Source of the DNA: Burkholderiaceae bacterium
Lineage (GTDB): Bacteria; Pseudomonadota; Gammaproteobacteria; Burkholderiales; Burkholderiaceae_E
Reading direction: 5' to 3'
NCBI GenBank assembly: GCA_023954015.1
Contig: JAMLIS010000001.1
Location: 310,001-374,000 of the forward strand
DNA: 64,000 nt
Part shown: positions 17,574-25,976 of the stretch, piece after piece
How the letters are laid out: each line of letters opens with the position of its first letter
How positions within the stretch are numbered: the first letter of the stretch is position 1
Notes under the pieces: model-generated
Databases searched by the model: none
Seen by the model: only the letters and a program-made list of their open reading frames with translations
What the model was told of the DNA's origin: nothing
Translations under genes and position numbers: made by a program

Positions 17574-19024
17574 GCCCATTCGAGTCCGAGCATGTACTCG
17601 ACCTCGCCGGGCACGGGACGCTCGCCGGCGAGCACGCCATTGGGCAGCATCGCCAACGTCATCACCAGCCGCTCGAACTCGGGGGCGAATCCGTCGACGA
17701 TCGACTGCGGATCGGGGCACAGCGCCGTATCGACGCGAATCGAGAACTGCACGGCGCCGGCGTACGAGAGGATCGCGATTCCCACGCCGATGTCACCCGA
17801 CTGCGGCACCCAGAACAGCATTCGCCCGACGCGCGCGCCGGCGAGCTGCACCGGCGCGGCGGGCCCCGGCAGGTTCGTCATCACCGCGCTGGCCTTGCCC
17901 GCCAGGTACCCGAGCACGACCGACTGCAGTCCTGCCGGCAGCGGGCCGAGCACCGCGAGCAGCAGGAAGGCCAGCGCCGGCTGGAAGCCCTCGCGCAGCT
18001 CGCGCATCCGCGCGCGGATCTCGTGCACGCGCTCGATCGGGCTCTCGATGCCGATCGGCAGCACCAGCGGCGCCAGTCCGAAGCAGTTGCCGAGCACCGG
18101 TTCGGACCGGGGATCGCGCAGGTTCACCGGTACCATCGCACGGAATTCGGCGTCGCCTGCGAGCGCATCGCCGCGCTGCAGCAGGTAGCGGCGAAGCGCG
18201 CCGGTGACGCAGGCGAGAACGACGTCGTTCAGCGAAGCGCCGAGTGCGCGGCATACCGGCTTCAGCTCGTCGAGCGGCAGCGGGTCGTTCCAGGCGAAAG
18301 CCTTCACGCCGCACGGCTCGCCCTTCAGGCTGGTGGACGTATCGGAGGTCATCGCGAGGATCGCCGCCGCGTCGGCGACGACGCGGATGCCGGCCTGCGC
18401 GAGATCGAGCGCGCGACCCGGCTCGCCGAGCGTCCGCTTCGATTCCGTCCACACCTCGCCGCCGAGCCACAGCGACGAACGCGCGGCGCCCGCCGCGGCG
18501 TCGAGCCAGCCCTGCCATGCGGATTCGTCGGTCGGCGCGGCGCCGGCGCGCCGGCGTGCACGCGCCGGCGGCGGCGGATCGGCCGCCAGCGCGAGCATCA
18601 CGCGCACCAGCGCGACGCCGTCGGCGATGCAGTGATGGATGCGCACGGCCAGCGCCGGGGGCGCCCCGGGGCGCTCGACGAAATGCATCTCCCACAGCGG
18701 ACGCGAGAGTTCGAGCGGTCGCGCAGCAAAACGATCGACGTGCTCGCGCAGCGCCGCTTCGCTCGCGTCGTCGAGCCGGACCCGCTTCAGGTGCCTCGAC
18801 AGCCGGAACGTCGGGTCGTCGACCCACCAATGGCCGGTGACGTCTTCCTCGACGCGCTGGCGGAAGCGGTCGAAGCGCAGCAGGCGCTGCGCGAACAGAC
18901 GCGAGAGCTGCCCGAAAGCCAGCGGCTCGGCGAACGCGAACAGGCCGATGATGACCATCGGATTGCGCGGACTGTCCATGCGCAGCCACGCACGGTCCAC
19001 GTTGGACATCCGTTCGCGATGCAT
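17570..19024 (-). CDS. Wax ester synthase / diacylglycerol acyltransferase (WS/DGAT)
   Basis: This enzyme joins acyl-CoA to a fatty alcohol or to diacylglycerol, making wax esters or triacylglycerol. The 484-residue sequence has the catalytic HHxxxDG motif at His130-His131-Cys-Ile-Ala-Asp135-Gly136 and the C-terminal WS/DGAT signatures (ASLNDVVLACVTGAL, MVPVNLRDP, NLPGPAAPVQLAGARV). Start could be ATG 19024 or ATG 19009 (MSNVDRAWLRMDS, closer to family starts). It is divergent from an acyl-CoA-binding protein gene over a 58-base gap, so acyl-CoA carrier and acyltransferase probably share a control region. With the PHA genes it implies two kinds of storage lipid. Confidence 0.92.
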   Translation of the reverse strand: MHRERMSNVDRAWLRMDSPRNPMVIIGLFAFAEPLAFGQLSRLFAQRLLRFDRFRQRVEEDVTGHWWVDDPTFRLSRHLKRVRLDDASEAALREHVDRFAARPLELSRPLWEMHFVERPGAPPALAVRIHHCIADGVALVRVMLALAADPPPPARARRRAGAAPTDESAWQGWLDAAAGAARSSLWLGGEVWTESKRTLGEPGRALDLAQAGIRVVADAAAILAMTSDTSTSLKGEPCGVKAFAWNDPLPLDELKPVCRALGASLNDVVLACVTGALRRYLLQRGDALAGDAEFRAMVPVNLRDPRSEPVLGNCFGLAPLVLPIGIESPIERVHEIRARMRELREGFQPALAFLLLAVLGPLPAGLQSVVLGYLAGKASAVMTNLPGPAAPVQLAGARVGRMLFWVPQSGDIGVGIAILSYAGAVQFSIRVDTALCPDPQSIVDGFAPEFERLVMTLAMLPNGVLAGERPVPGEVEYMLGLEWA

Positions 19025-19049
19025 CTCCCCCCTCGAACCGTCGTCTGGC

Positions 19050-19079
19050 TATGATACTTGCGACCGACCCCAGGAGGAA
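19050..19079 (+). promoter_or_regulatory. Probable -10 box and strong ribosome site for the acyl-CoA-binding protein gene
   Basis: TATGAT at 19050-19055 resembles a sigma-70 -10 box, and AGGAGGAA at 19072-19079 is a near-perfect Shine-Dalgarno sequence just before the ATG at 19083. No convincing -35 box is visible. The segment lies in the short divergent region shared with the WS/DGAT gene. Confidence 0.45.
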
Positions 19080-19082
19080 TTC

Positions 19083-19370
19083 ATGGTCCAGGCAGACGAA
19101 CCGGGCGCAGCAGGCGCCGAACTGGACGAGCGCTTCCGGCGCGCCGTCGCCGAATCGAAGACGCTCTCCGAGCGGCCCGACAACACCACGCTGCTCGAGC
19201 TATATGCGCTCTACAAGCAGGCGACCGCGGGCGACGTCGACGGCAAGCGTCCCGGTTTCACCGACCTGGTCGGCCGGGCGAAATGGGACGCGTGGAACGC
19301 GCTCGCGGGGACATCTCGCGGCGATGCGATGCAGCGTTACGTCGACCTGGTGGAGCGTCTGAAGGACTGA
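19083..19370 (+). CDS. Acyl-CoA-binding protein (ACBP)
   Basis: This 95-residue protein has the four-helix ACBP fold throughout: ELDERFRRAVAESKTL, then LLELYALYKQATAGDVDGKR, then GFTDLVGRAKWDAWNAL, then AMQRYVDLVERL. The Tyr/Lys residues that bind the CoA headgroup in the family (YALYKQ, KWDAW) are present. ACBPs hold medium- and long-chain acyl-CoA in the cytosol and deliver them to acyltransferases. The divergent WS/DGAT gene is the natural partner, by inference. The gene ends convergently against an antiporter gene. Confidence 0.95.
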   Translation: MVQADEPGAAGAELDERFRRAVAESKTLSERPDNTTLLELYALYKQATAGDVDGKRPGFTDLVGRAKWDAWNALAGTSRGDAMQRYVDLVERLKD

Positions 19371-19389
19371 ATGCCCGCCGGTGCGGTGC

Positions 19390-19401
19390 GCAGGCGCCTG
19401 C
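19390..19401. other. 12-bp palindrome between convergent genes
   Basis: GCAGGCGCCTGC is a perfect 12-base palindrome in the 46-base gap between the convergent ACBP and antiporter genes. It could be part of a two-way terminator hairpin, but there is no T-run on either side, so this stays tentative. Confidence 0.3.
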
Positions 19402-19416
19402 CGCGTGCGCGCCGCG

Positions 19417-20649
19417 TCAGAACAGCCGGAACGCGCCGATCGCCACCAGTGTCGGAATCATCGCCGCGGCGAGCAGCCCGAGCGCGCTGATCTCCTCGTG
19501 CTCGAAGCGGCTCTTCAGGATCGAGTAGCCGGCCGGATTGGGGGCGTTGGCGATCACCGTCAGTCCGCCGCCGGTCACGGCGCCGGCGACCAGCGAATAC
19601 TTGAACTCGTCGGTGAGCCCCTCCACGAGTGAGCCCAGGTAGGTCAGCGCCGCGTTGTCGGTGACCGCAGTGAGCGCGGTCGCGCCGTAGTACGCGACGG
19701 TCGGGCTCATTCGCTCGAGCAGCGCCTGCAACCACCATTGCTGCTGGCCGCCGAGGACGACCAGCCCCGCGAGGAAGAACGCGACCATCAGCGCCTCGCG
19801 CAGGATCAGGCGGTCCTGATGGCGCTCGTAGGCGCTCGCCACGCCCAGAAAGAACAGGAACAGCGCCATGAAGACGATCGCGTGGTGCGCGAACACGACG
19901 ACGCCGAACAGGAACAGCAGGTGCACGAGCGTGAGCTGCCACGGAACCGCCGGCCCGTCGTTGCCGACCGAGGGCGCGGGGGCGGCCGACAACTGGCGCA
20001 GTTCCGGGGAGAAGAGCAGCGTGACGCCACCGGCATTGACCAGGCAGGCGAGCGCCGAACGCCAGCCGAAGTGCTCGAGCATGAACGGCAGCGTCCAATC
20101 CCATTTCGCCGCCACCATCAGCACCGGCGGCGCGGCGAACGGGGTGAGCGTGCCGCCGATCGAGACGTTGACGAACAGCACGCCGATCGTCGCGTATTTC
20201 AGCCTGCCCGAGATCGGCATCGAGTAGAAGCGATCGCGCAGCAGCAGCGCTGCGAGCGTCATCGCCGCCGGCTCGGTGATGAACGAGCCGAGCAGCGGCA
20301 ACAGGAACAGCGCGAGGAAATAGGTCGCCGTCGCCCGCGGCATCGGCAACAACAGCGCGCCGCGTTCGACCGCCGCGCGCGCGAGCAGCAGGATCGGCCG
20401 GCTCGCGGCGACCACCATGATGACGAACACGAACATCGGTTCGGTGTAGTTGCGCGACTCGAGGTAGCGCAAGGCTTCGCCCCCCCCGCCGGCGATCGCG
20501 ATGCCGGCGACCAGCACCATCGCCCAGAAGCCGAAGACGACCTCGACCTCGCCGAGCAGGTGGAAGATGCCGGCGTGCGCCGGATAGCGGTGCGCCACGC
20601 GCTCGAAGGCCTTCGCCGAGAAGACGTGCACGAGCGCGAGCGCGAACAC
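19417..20649 (-). CDS. Putative Na+/H+ antiporter
   Basis: This roughly 410-residue polytopic membrane protein has about ten hydrophobic segments and the blocks of the putative Na+/H+ antiporter family (Na_H_antiport_2): HAGIFHLLGEVEVVFGFWAM, NYTEPMFVFVIMVVAASRPI, FLLPLLGSFITEPAAMTLAA, and VSIGGTLTPFAAPPVLMVA. The annotated start is GTG 20649, but homologues usually carry about 12 more residues. The reading frame stays open upstream to the preceding gene's stop without ATG, GTG or TTG; a CTG at 20685, six bases after GGGAG, may be the true start. Ion specificity is by family only. Confidence 0.82.
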   Translation of the reverse strand: MFALALVHVFSAKAFERVAHRYPAHAGIFHLLGEVEVVFGFWAMVLVAGIAIAGGGGEALRYLESRNYTEPMFVFVIMVVAASRPILLLARAAVERGALLLPMPRATATYFLALFLLPLLGSFITEPAAMTLAALLLRDRFYSMPISGRLKYATIGVLFVNVSIGGTLTPFAAPPVLMVAAKWDWTLPFMLEHFGWRSALACLVNAGGVTLLFSPELRQLSAAPAPSVGNDGPAVPWQLTLVHLLFLFGVVVFAHHAIVFMALFLFFLGVASAYERHQDRLILREALMVAFFLAGLVVLGGQQQWWLQALLERMSPTVAYYGATALTAVTDNAALTYLGSLVEGLTDEFKYSLVAGAVTGGGLTVIANAPNPAGYSILKSRFEHEEISALGLLAAAMIPTLVAIGAFRLF

Positions 20650-20709
20650 GAGCGTGCCGACGAGCTGGACGACGGTGGGGTTCAGGAGGTTCTCCCGCGC
20701 GGCACGCGC

Positions 20710-20985
20710 TCAGCCGAAATAGCGGTCGAAATCGGCGTGCAGCCGCTCCTCGATCCGCGCGCGGAACAGGCCGGCCAGCGCGCCGAGCTGCGCATCGAGC
20801 ACGACGCGGTCGCGGGAGACGGTGAGGCTACCGCTGACGCCCGCGCGCTCGAAACGCAGCGCGTTGCCGTGCCACTCGCTCCTCATCTCGAGCGATTCCG
20901 CCATGTCGTCGGCGACGCGCTGCGCGGCGGCGCGCGCTTTCTTCAAGCCGAGCCGGTGCTTGCGCTCGAGATGGATCGCCGGCAC
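20710..20985 (-). CDS. Polyhydroxyalkanoic acid system family protein
   Basis: This 91-residue protein matches the PHA_gran_rgn family: PAIHLERKHRLGLKKARAAA at the N-terminus, then RSEWHGNALRFERAGVSGSL, then VVLDAQLGALAGLFRARIEE and a C-terminal YFG. Members are encoded with PHA genes, and their exact role is not known. GTG at 20985 is taken as the start because homologues begin at this point; it lies 18 bases after the stop of the hydroxyacid dehydrogenase gene, whose mRNA it probably shares. It adds to the storage-polymer genes dispersed over the window. Confidence 0.82.
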   Translation of the reverse strand: MPAIHLERKHRLGLKKARAAAQRVADDMAESLEMRSEWHGNALRFERAGVSGSLTVSRDRVVLDAQLGALAGLFRARIEERLHADFDRYFG

Positions 20986-21002
20986 GGGGCGCAGGCCGAG
21001 CT

Positions 21003-21965
21003 TCAGGCGCCGACCGGCGTGCGCAGCGGCTGGCCGCCGGCCCACGCGACGAGGTTCTCGGCGGCGAGCATCGCCATGCCCAGGCGCGAGCTGCGCGTCG
21101 CGCTGCCGATGTGCGGCGTGAGCACGACGTTGGGCACGTCGAGCAGCGCGGGATTCACGCTGGGCTCGTTCTCGTAGACGTCGAGGCCCGCCGCGCCGAT
21201 GGGGCCGCTGCGCAGCGCCTTCGCGAGCGCCGCATCGTCGACGATGCCGCCGCGCGCGATGTTCACCAGCACGGCGCCCGGCTTCATCGACGCGAGCTCG
21301 CGCTCGCCGATCAGGTGGTGCGTCTCGCCGGTGTAGGGCACGACGAGCACGACGTGGTCTGCGCTGCGCAGCAGTTCGTCCAGCGACACGCGACGTGCGC
21401 CGAGTTCGGCCTCGTTCGGCGCGCGCGAACGGTTGTGGTAGAGCAGCTGCATCGAGAAACCGCGCGCGCGGCGCGCGATCGCCGAGCCGATGCGTCCCAT
21501 GCCGACGATGCCGAGCGTCGCGCCGTACACGTCGGCGCCGAGGAACTGGTCGAAGGCCCAGCCGTCCCAGCGGCCCTCGCGCAGCCAGCGCTCGGTCTCG
21601 GACAACCGGCGCGCGGCGGCCATCAGCAACGCCCAGGCCAGGTCGGCGGTGGCCTCGGTGAGCACGTCCGGCGTGTTGGTCACCGCGATGCCGCGCTCGG
21701 CGCAGGCGGACACGTCGATGTGGTTGTAGCCGACGGTTCCGGTGGCGACGATCTTCAGTTGCGGGCAGGCATCGAGCAGTTCGCGATCGATGCGGTCGGA
21801 GCCGACGACGAACAGCGCATCGCGATCGGCCGCGCGCCGCAGCAGTTCGTCGCGCGGCCACAGCGCATCGTCGGGATTGCCCGCGATATCGAAGTGCGGC
21901 TGCAGCCGGTCGATCACTTCGGGGAAAACCCGTCGGGTGACGAGCAGTCTCGGTCGTCGGTTCAT
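21003..21965 (-). CDS. D-2-hydroxyacid dehydrogenase (glyoxylate/hydroxypyruvate reductase-like)
   Basis: This 320-residue NAD(P)-dependent dehydrogenase of D-2-hydroxyacids has the nucleotide-binding motif GIVGMGRIGSAIA near residue 150, the family block VLVNIARGGIVDDAAL with the catalytic Arg, Glu in LDVYENEPSVNPALL, and His in LTPHIGSAT. The sequence GTVGYNHIDVSACAERGIAV fits the GhrB/glyoxylate reductase group. The likely reaction is reduction of glyoxylate or hydroxypyruvate; substrate is by family. It starts at ATG 21965 rather than the longer in-frame ATG at 22016, since homologues begin near RPRLLVTRRV. It is followed on the same strand by the PHA-system gene. Confidence 0.9.
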   Translation of the reverse strand: MNRRPRLLVTRRVFPEVIDRLQPHFDIAGNPDDALWPRDELLRRAADRDALFVVGSDRIDRELLDACPQLKIVATGTVGYNHIDVSACAERGIAVTNTPDVLTEATADLAWALLMAAARRLSETERWLREGRWDGWAFDQFLGADVYGATLGIVGMGRIGSAIARRARGFSMQLLYHNRSRAPNEAELGARRVSLDELLRSADHVVLVVPYTGETHHLIGERELASMKPGAVLVNIARGGIVDDAALAKALRSGPIGAAGLDVYENEPSVNPALLDVPNVVLTPHIGSATRSSRLGMAMLAAENLVAWAGGQPLRTPVGA

Positions 21966-22053
21966 CCGCAGCACTCCGGCCACCGTGGAAAGACGCGGGC
22001 GATTATAGCGATGCACCCGGCCAGCGACGCACCAGGCGCGCGCGGGAAACGCG

Positions 22054-23226
22054 CTATTCGATCTGGAACACCTGCCGCAGATACTTCACGTAGGCCTCGT
22101 CCTCGCACATGTTCTTGGCCGGCGTGTCGGAGATCTTCGCCACCGGCTGGCCGTTGCAGCGGACCATCTTGATGACGATCTGCAGGGACGGATAGCCGAG
22201 GTCGTTGGTGAGGTTCGTGCCGATGCCGAAGGCGATGCGCGTGCGCTCGCGAAAGCGCCGGTACAGCTCGGCCATCAGCGGGAACGTCAGCGCGTCGGAG
22301 AACACGAGCGTCTTCGTCTTCGGATCGACCCGATTGGCCTCGTAGTGCGCGATCAGCCGCTCGGCCCACTGGAACGGGTCGCCGGAATCGTGCCGCGCGC
22401 CGTCGAAGAGCTTGCAGAAATACATGTCGAAGTCGCGCAGGAACGCCGACATGCCGTAGACGTCGGACAGCGCGATTCCGAGGTCGCCGCGATACTCGCG
22501 CGCCCACGTCTCGAAGCCGAAGACCTGCGTGTCGCGCAGCCGCGGCCCGAGCGCCTGGCAGGCCTGCAGGTACTCGTGCGCCATCGTGCCCAGCGGCGTG
22601 AGGCCGTGCTTCATCGCGAAATGCACGTTCGACGTGCCGGCGAAGATCGGTCCGAGCCGCTCGCGACATTCGAGCAGCACCTCCTCGTGCCAGACGCGCG
22701 AGAAGCGCCGGCGCGTGCCGTAGTCGGCGATGCGTACGCCGACGAGGTCGGAATGGCCGGCGATCGAATCGATCTTGGAAGTCAGGCGGCGCCGTCCCTC
22801 GGCGTAGTCGGGCTCGCGCACGGTCGCGCGGAAGTACAGCTCGTTGACGATCGACAGCACCGGAACCTCGAACAGGATCGTGTGCAGCCAGGGTCCGCGG
22901 ATCGTGATGTCGATCTCGCCGTCGTCCCTCGGCGACGGCCCGATCGAGATGTATTTCTCGTTCATCTGGAACAGGCCGAGAAAATCGACGAAATCGCTCT
23001 TGATGAAGCGCAAACCCCGCAGGTAGTCGAGCTCGTCGTCGCGAAAGCGCAGCGAGCACAGGTGGCGCACCTCGTCGCGGATGGCGCCCACGTAGGGCCG
23101 CAGGTCGATGCCTTCGTTGCGGCACTTGAAGCGGTACTCGACCTGCGCGCCGGGGAAGTGATGCAGCACGACCTGCATCATCGTGAACTTGTACAGATCG
23201 GTGTCGAGCAGCGAGTCGATGATCAT
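22054..23226 (-). CDS. pncB: Nicotinate phosphoribosyltransferase PncB
   Basis: PncB makes nicotinate mononucleotide from nicotinate and PRPP for NAD salvage. The 390-residue sequence fits E. coli PncB (400). It has the N-terminal [20 protein letters not shown], the block [20 protein letters not shown], which carries the phosphorylated-His region of the family, and [18 protein letters not shown] in the PRPP-binding half. It lies on the same strand, 62 bases after a TetR gene that closes a nicotinate-pathway-like cluster. The two nicotinate-linked units may share regulation or substrate supply; this is inference from position. Confidence 0.95.
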   Translation of the reverse strand: MIIDSLLDTDLYKFTMMQVVLHHFPGAQVEYRFKCRNEGIDLRPYVGAIRDEVRHLCSLRFRDDELDYLRGLRFIKSDFVDFLGLFQMNEKYISIGPSPRDDGEIDITIRGPWLHTILFEVPVLSIVNELYFRATVREPDYAEGRRRLTSKIDSIAGHSDLVGVRIADYGTRRRFSRVWHEEVLLECRERLGPIFAGTSNVHFAMKHGLTPLGTMAHEYLQACQALGPRLRDTQVFGFETWAREYRGDLGIALSDVYGMSAFLRDFDMYFCKLFDGARHDSGDPFQWAERLIAHYEANRVDPKTKTLVFSDALTFPLMAELYRRFRERTRIAFGIGTNLTNDLGYPSLQIVIKMVRCNGQPVAKISDTPAKNMCEDEAYVKYLRQVFQIE

Positions 23227-23288
23227 GGGTGTGCCGGAATCCCGTCGGCCGGATCGAGAGCGCCGTGCCGCGCGCAACGCAGCTCCGA

Positions 23289-23990
23289 TCATAAGCGATC
23301 GACTTCGGCGATCGCCGCCGGCAAGGCCTCGAGCGCGCCGGCGCCCGCGTGCGGCTCGCGCCGCACGTAGCCGGCGATCATGCGCAGCGCGCCGGCCCAG
23401 TAGCGCTCGAGCGCTTCGCGCGCGGCGACGTCGCGCCCGAGCACCGCCGACAGCGTGTGCCGGTTCGACAGGCAGAAGTAGCCCAGGCTGGCGATCGCCA
23501 CGTACAGCTCGGTCTCGTCGATGTCGTCGCGGAACACGCCCTTCGCCGCGCCGCCGGCGAGCATGCGCGAGAGCATCTGCGCGATCGGCGAGACCAGCTC
23601 GCCCAGCCGGGCCGAGCGCCGCAGGTGGCGCGCGCGGTACAGGTTCTCGGTGTTCAGCAGGCTGATGAACTCCGGATGCTCGAGGTAGTAGCGCCAGACG
23701 AAGCGGCAGAACTGCTCGAGTGCGTTCCACGGATCGTCGGGGTCGAGCTGCACGCTGCGCTCGGCGTCGCGCAACTGCGCGTAGGCCTGCTCGAGCACGG
23801 CCCGGAACAGGCCGTCCTTGCTGCCGAAGTAGTAATAGATCATGCGCTCGCTGGAACGCGCGCGTTGCGCGATGCGTTCGCCGCGCGCGCCGGCGAAGCC
23901 GTGCCGCGCGAACTCGGCGCCGGCCGCCTTCAGGATGCGCGCGCGCGTGGCGTCGGCGTCGCGCCGGCGCGGGGCGGCCGTCGTCGCCAT
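23289..23990 (-). CDS. TetR-family regulator closing the heterocycle-degradation cluster
   Basis: This 233-residue TetR/AcrR regulator has the DNA-binding domain at residues 14-62 ([53 protein letters not shown]) and a helical C-terminal domain of the TetR_C type seen in RutR/AcrR-like regulators ([20 protein letters not shown]). It follows the enamidase gene after seven bases, so it is probably the last gene of the long operon and a candidate autoregulator sensing the substrate or an intermediate. The 25-base palindrome before the first gene of the operon is a possible operator; binding is untested. Confidence 0.88.
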   Translation of the reverse strand: MATTAAPRRRDADATRARILKAAGAEFARHGFAGARGERIAQRARSSERMIYYYFGSKDGLFRAVLEQAYAQLRDAERSVQLDPDDPWNALEQFCRFVWRYYLEHPEFISLLNTENLYRARHLRRSARLGELVSPIAQMLSRMLAGGAAKGVFRDDIDETELYVAIASLGYFCLSNRHTLSAVLGRDVAAREALERYWAGALRMIAGYVRREPHAGAGALEALPAAIAEVDRL

Positions 23991-23997
23991 CGGCGCT

Positions 23998-25200
23998 TTA
24001 CTCCTGCACCACCGGCACCTCGGCCGCCGGCGGCGTGTTTCGACTGCGCCCGCAGCGCACGATGCCGTCGATCATCACCATGCCGACGCCGGGAATGTCG
24101 CCCAGGCGGACGCTGTCGAGCAGGTCGCGGCCGGCCGAATGCTGCGCGCGATCGACGAACACGAAATCGGCGGGCCGCCCCGGCTCGATCAATCCCTGTT
24201 CGAGCCCGCGCATGCGCGCGGTGTTGCCGGTGGCGAAGCCGAAGCAGATCTCCGCCGGGACGTCGGCCATGCTCGACAGCAGCGCGATCATGCGCAGGAT
24301 GCCCAGCGGCTGCACGCCGGAGCCGGCCGGCGCGTCGGTGCCGAGAATGATCCGGTGCGGGCATCGCAACTCCACCGCGTGGCGCGCGGTGAGGATGGCG
24401 ATGCGCTCGTTGCCGTTGTGCACGATCTCCATCGCGCGCGGGCTGCGTTCGCACAGCGTGCAGACGGCCTTGTACGACAGCGCGGTGTGGCCGCCGTTGA
24501 TGTGGCCGATCACGTCGGCGTCGGCCTCGAGCACGACGTTCTCGTCGATGAGGCCGGAACCGGGTATCGACGGGCCGCCGGTGTGGATCGTGCTCTGGAG
24601 GCCGTGCCTGCGTGCCCACGCGACCATCCGCTGCGCTTCGTCGCCGGCCTTCACCGAGCCCAGCCCGACCTCGCCGAGCAGGCGCACGCCGGCGGCGGCC
24701 ATCTCGGCGAAGTCGGCCTCCTGCATGCCTTTCTCGAGCACCGGCGCGCCAGCCAGCACCTTCACGCCACCCGCCAGACCCGCCGCGCGCATGCCGTCGA
24801 AGGCGCGCTGCGCGGTGATCGCCAGCGCCTTGACGCCGACCACGTCCTTCGGCCGACCGGGCAGGTGCACCTCGCCGGCGGAGATCATTGTCGTCACGCC
24901 GCCGTGCAGGCACGAGTCGATCCAGCCGATCTGGTTCTGCCGCGGCGTCCAGTCGCCGAACACCGGGTGCACGTGCGAGTCGATCAGCCCCGGCGCGAGC
25001 GCGGTACCCCGCGCGTCGATCGTCGTGTCCGCTGCATCGGTGTCGCAATCGCCCTCGCGCCCGACGGCGACGATGCGACCGTCGTCGACGACCACCGTGT
25101 CGGCGTCGAGGATCGGCCGGTCGATGTCGCCCGACAGCAGCAGCCCGATGTTGCGAACGACGACCTTGCCCGATTTCTGTGCGTTCGCCGTCACCGCCAT
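23998..25200 (-). CDS. ena: Enamidase-like amidohydrolase
   Basis: This 400-residue metal-dependent amidohydrolase resembles enamidase of Eubacterium barkeri along its whole length, as I recall that sequence: VVVRNIGLLLSGDIDRPIL, CLHGGVTTMISAGEVHLPGR, GEVGLGSVK, HTGGPSIPGS, GHINGGHTALS and CGRSRNTPPA near the end. Metal ligand positions are intact: His76 and His78, Glu177, His206, His233 and Asp289. Enamidase opens the ring of 1,4,5,6-tetrahydro-6-oxonicotinate to 2-formylglutarate and ammonia. Start ATG 25200 has a strong GAGGAGG site. The partner reductase and hydroxylase lie upstream in the same operon. The exact substrate may be a relative of the nicotinate intermediate. Confidence 0.85.
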   Translation of the reverse strand: MAVTANAQKSGKVVVRNIGLLLSGDIDRPILDADTVVVDDGRIVAVGREGDCDTDAADTTIDARGTALAPGLIDSHVHPVFGDWTPRQNQIGWIDSCLHGGVTTMISAGEVHLPGRPKDVVGVKALAITAQRAFDGMRAAGLAGGVKVLAGAPVLEKGMQEADFAEMAAAGVRLLGEVGLGSVKAGDEAQRMVAWARRHGLQSTIHTGGPSIPGSGLIDENVVLEADADVIGHINGGHTALSYKAVCTLCERSPRAMEIVHNGNERIAILTARHAVELRCPHRIILGTDAPAGSGVQPLGILRMIALLSSMADVPAEICFGFATGNTARMRGLEQGLIEPGRPADFVFVDRAQHSAGRDLLDSVRLGDIPGVGMVMIDGIVRCGRSRNTPPAAEVPVVQE

Positions 25201-25262
25201 CTTCGTTTCCTCCTCGTTGAACGGCGCGACGCCGGAGCTGTCCGGCGCATCGGCCGCACGCT

Positions 25263-25976
25263 TCACACCGCCAGGTACTGCCTGCGGACCTCTTCGTCGG
25301 CGTCGAGCGCCGACATCGTTCCCGCGAAGCGGACCTGTCCCTTCTCGAGCACGTAGGCCCGATCGCAGACCGATGCGGCGAACGCGACGTTCTGCTCGGA
25401 CAGCAGCACCGAGAGTCCGTGCTTCTTCAGTTCGACGATCATGTCGGCCATCTGTTCGACGATGATCGGCGCCACGCCCTCCGAAGGTTCGTCGAGCAGC
25501 ACCAGGCGCGGATTTCCCATCAGCGTGCGGGCGACGCTGAGCATCTGCTGCTCGCCGCCGCTCATGCGCCCGCCCGGGCGCTGCGGCATCTGGCCGAGGT
25601 TGGGAAACAGCGCGAACAGTCGCTCGGCATTCCACGCCGGCACGCCCGCGCGCGCCGGGCGCCGGCCGACATCGAGATTCTCGAGCACCGTGAGGTCGGT
25701 GAAGATGCGCCGGTCTTCCGGCACGTAGCCGATGCCGGCGCGCGCCACGCGGAACGCGTCGAGCCGCTCGATGCGAACGCCGTCGAAGGAGACCTCGCCG
25801 CTGCGCTCGCCGATCAGCCCCATGATCGCCTTCATCGTCGTGCTCTTGCCGGCGCCGTTGCGTCCCATCAGCGCGACCACCTCGCCCGCGCCGACGTCCA
25901 GATCGACATCGAACAGCACGTGCGCACGGCCGTACCAGGCGTTGAGCCGGCGAACCGCCAGCAGCGGCGCGCTCAT
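25263..25976 (-). CDS. Branched-chain-type ABC transporter ATP-binding protein (LivF-like)
   Basis: This 237-residue ATPase has Walker A (LMGRNGAGKSTTMKAIMGLI), the signature MSGGEQQMLSVARTL, Walker B (RLVLLDEPSEGVAP) and the LivF-type ending. It powers uptake through the fused permease of the same operon. Its ATG at 25976 overlaps the stop of the LivG-like gene. The transported compound is unknown; HAAT-family systems carry amino acids, amides, urea and aromatic acids, so a pyridine carboxylate or an amide is plausible from the operon context. Confidence 0.92.
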   Translation of the reverse strand: MSAPLLAVRRLNAWYGRAHVLFDVDLDVGAGEVVALMGRNGAGKSTTMKAIMGLIGERSGEVSFDGVRIERLDAFRVARAGIGYVPEDRRIFTDLTVLENLDVGRRPARAGVPAWNAERLFALFPNLGQMPQRPGGRMSGGEQQMLSVARTLMGNPRLVLLDEPSEGVAPIIVEQMADMIVELKKHGLSVLLSEQNVAFAASVCDRAYVLEKGQVRFAGTMSALDADEEVRRQYLAV

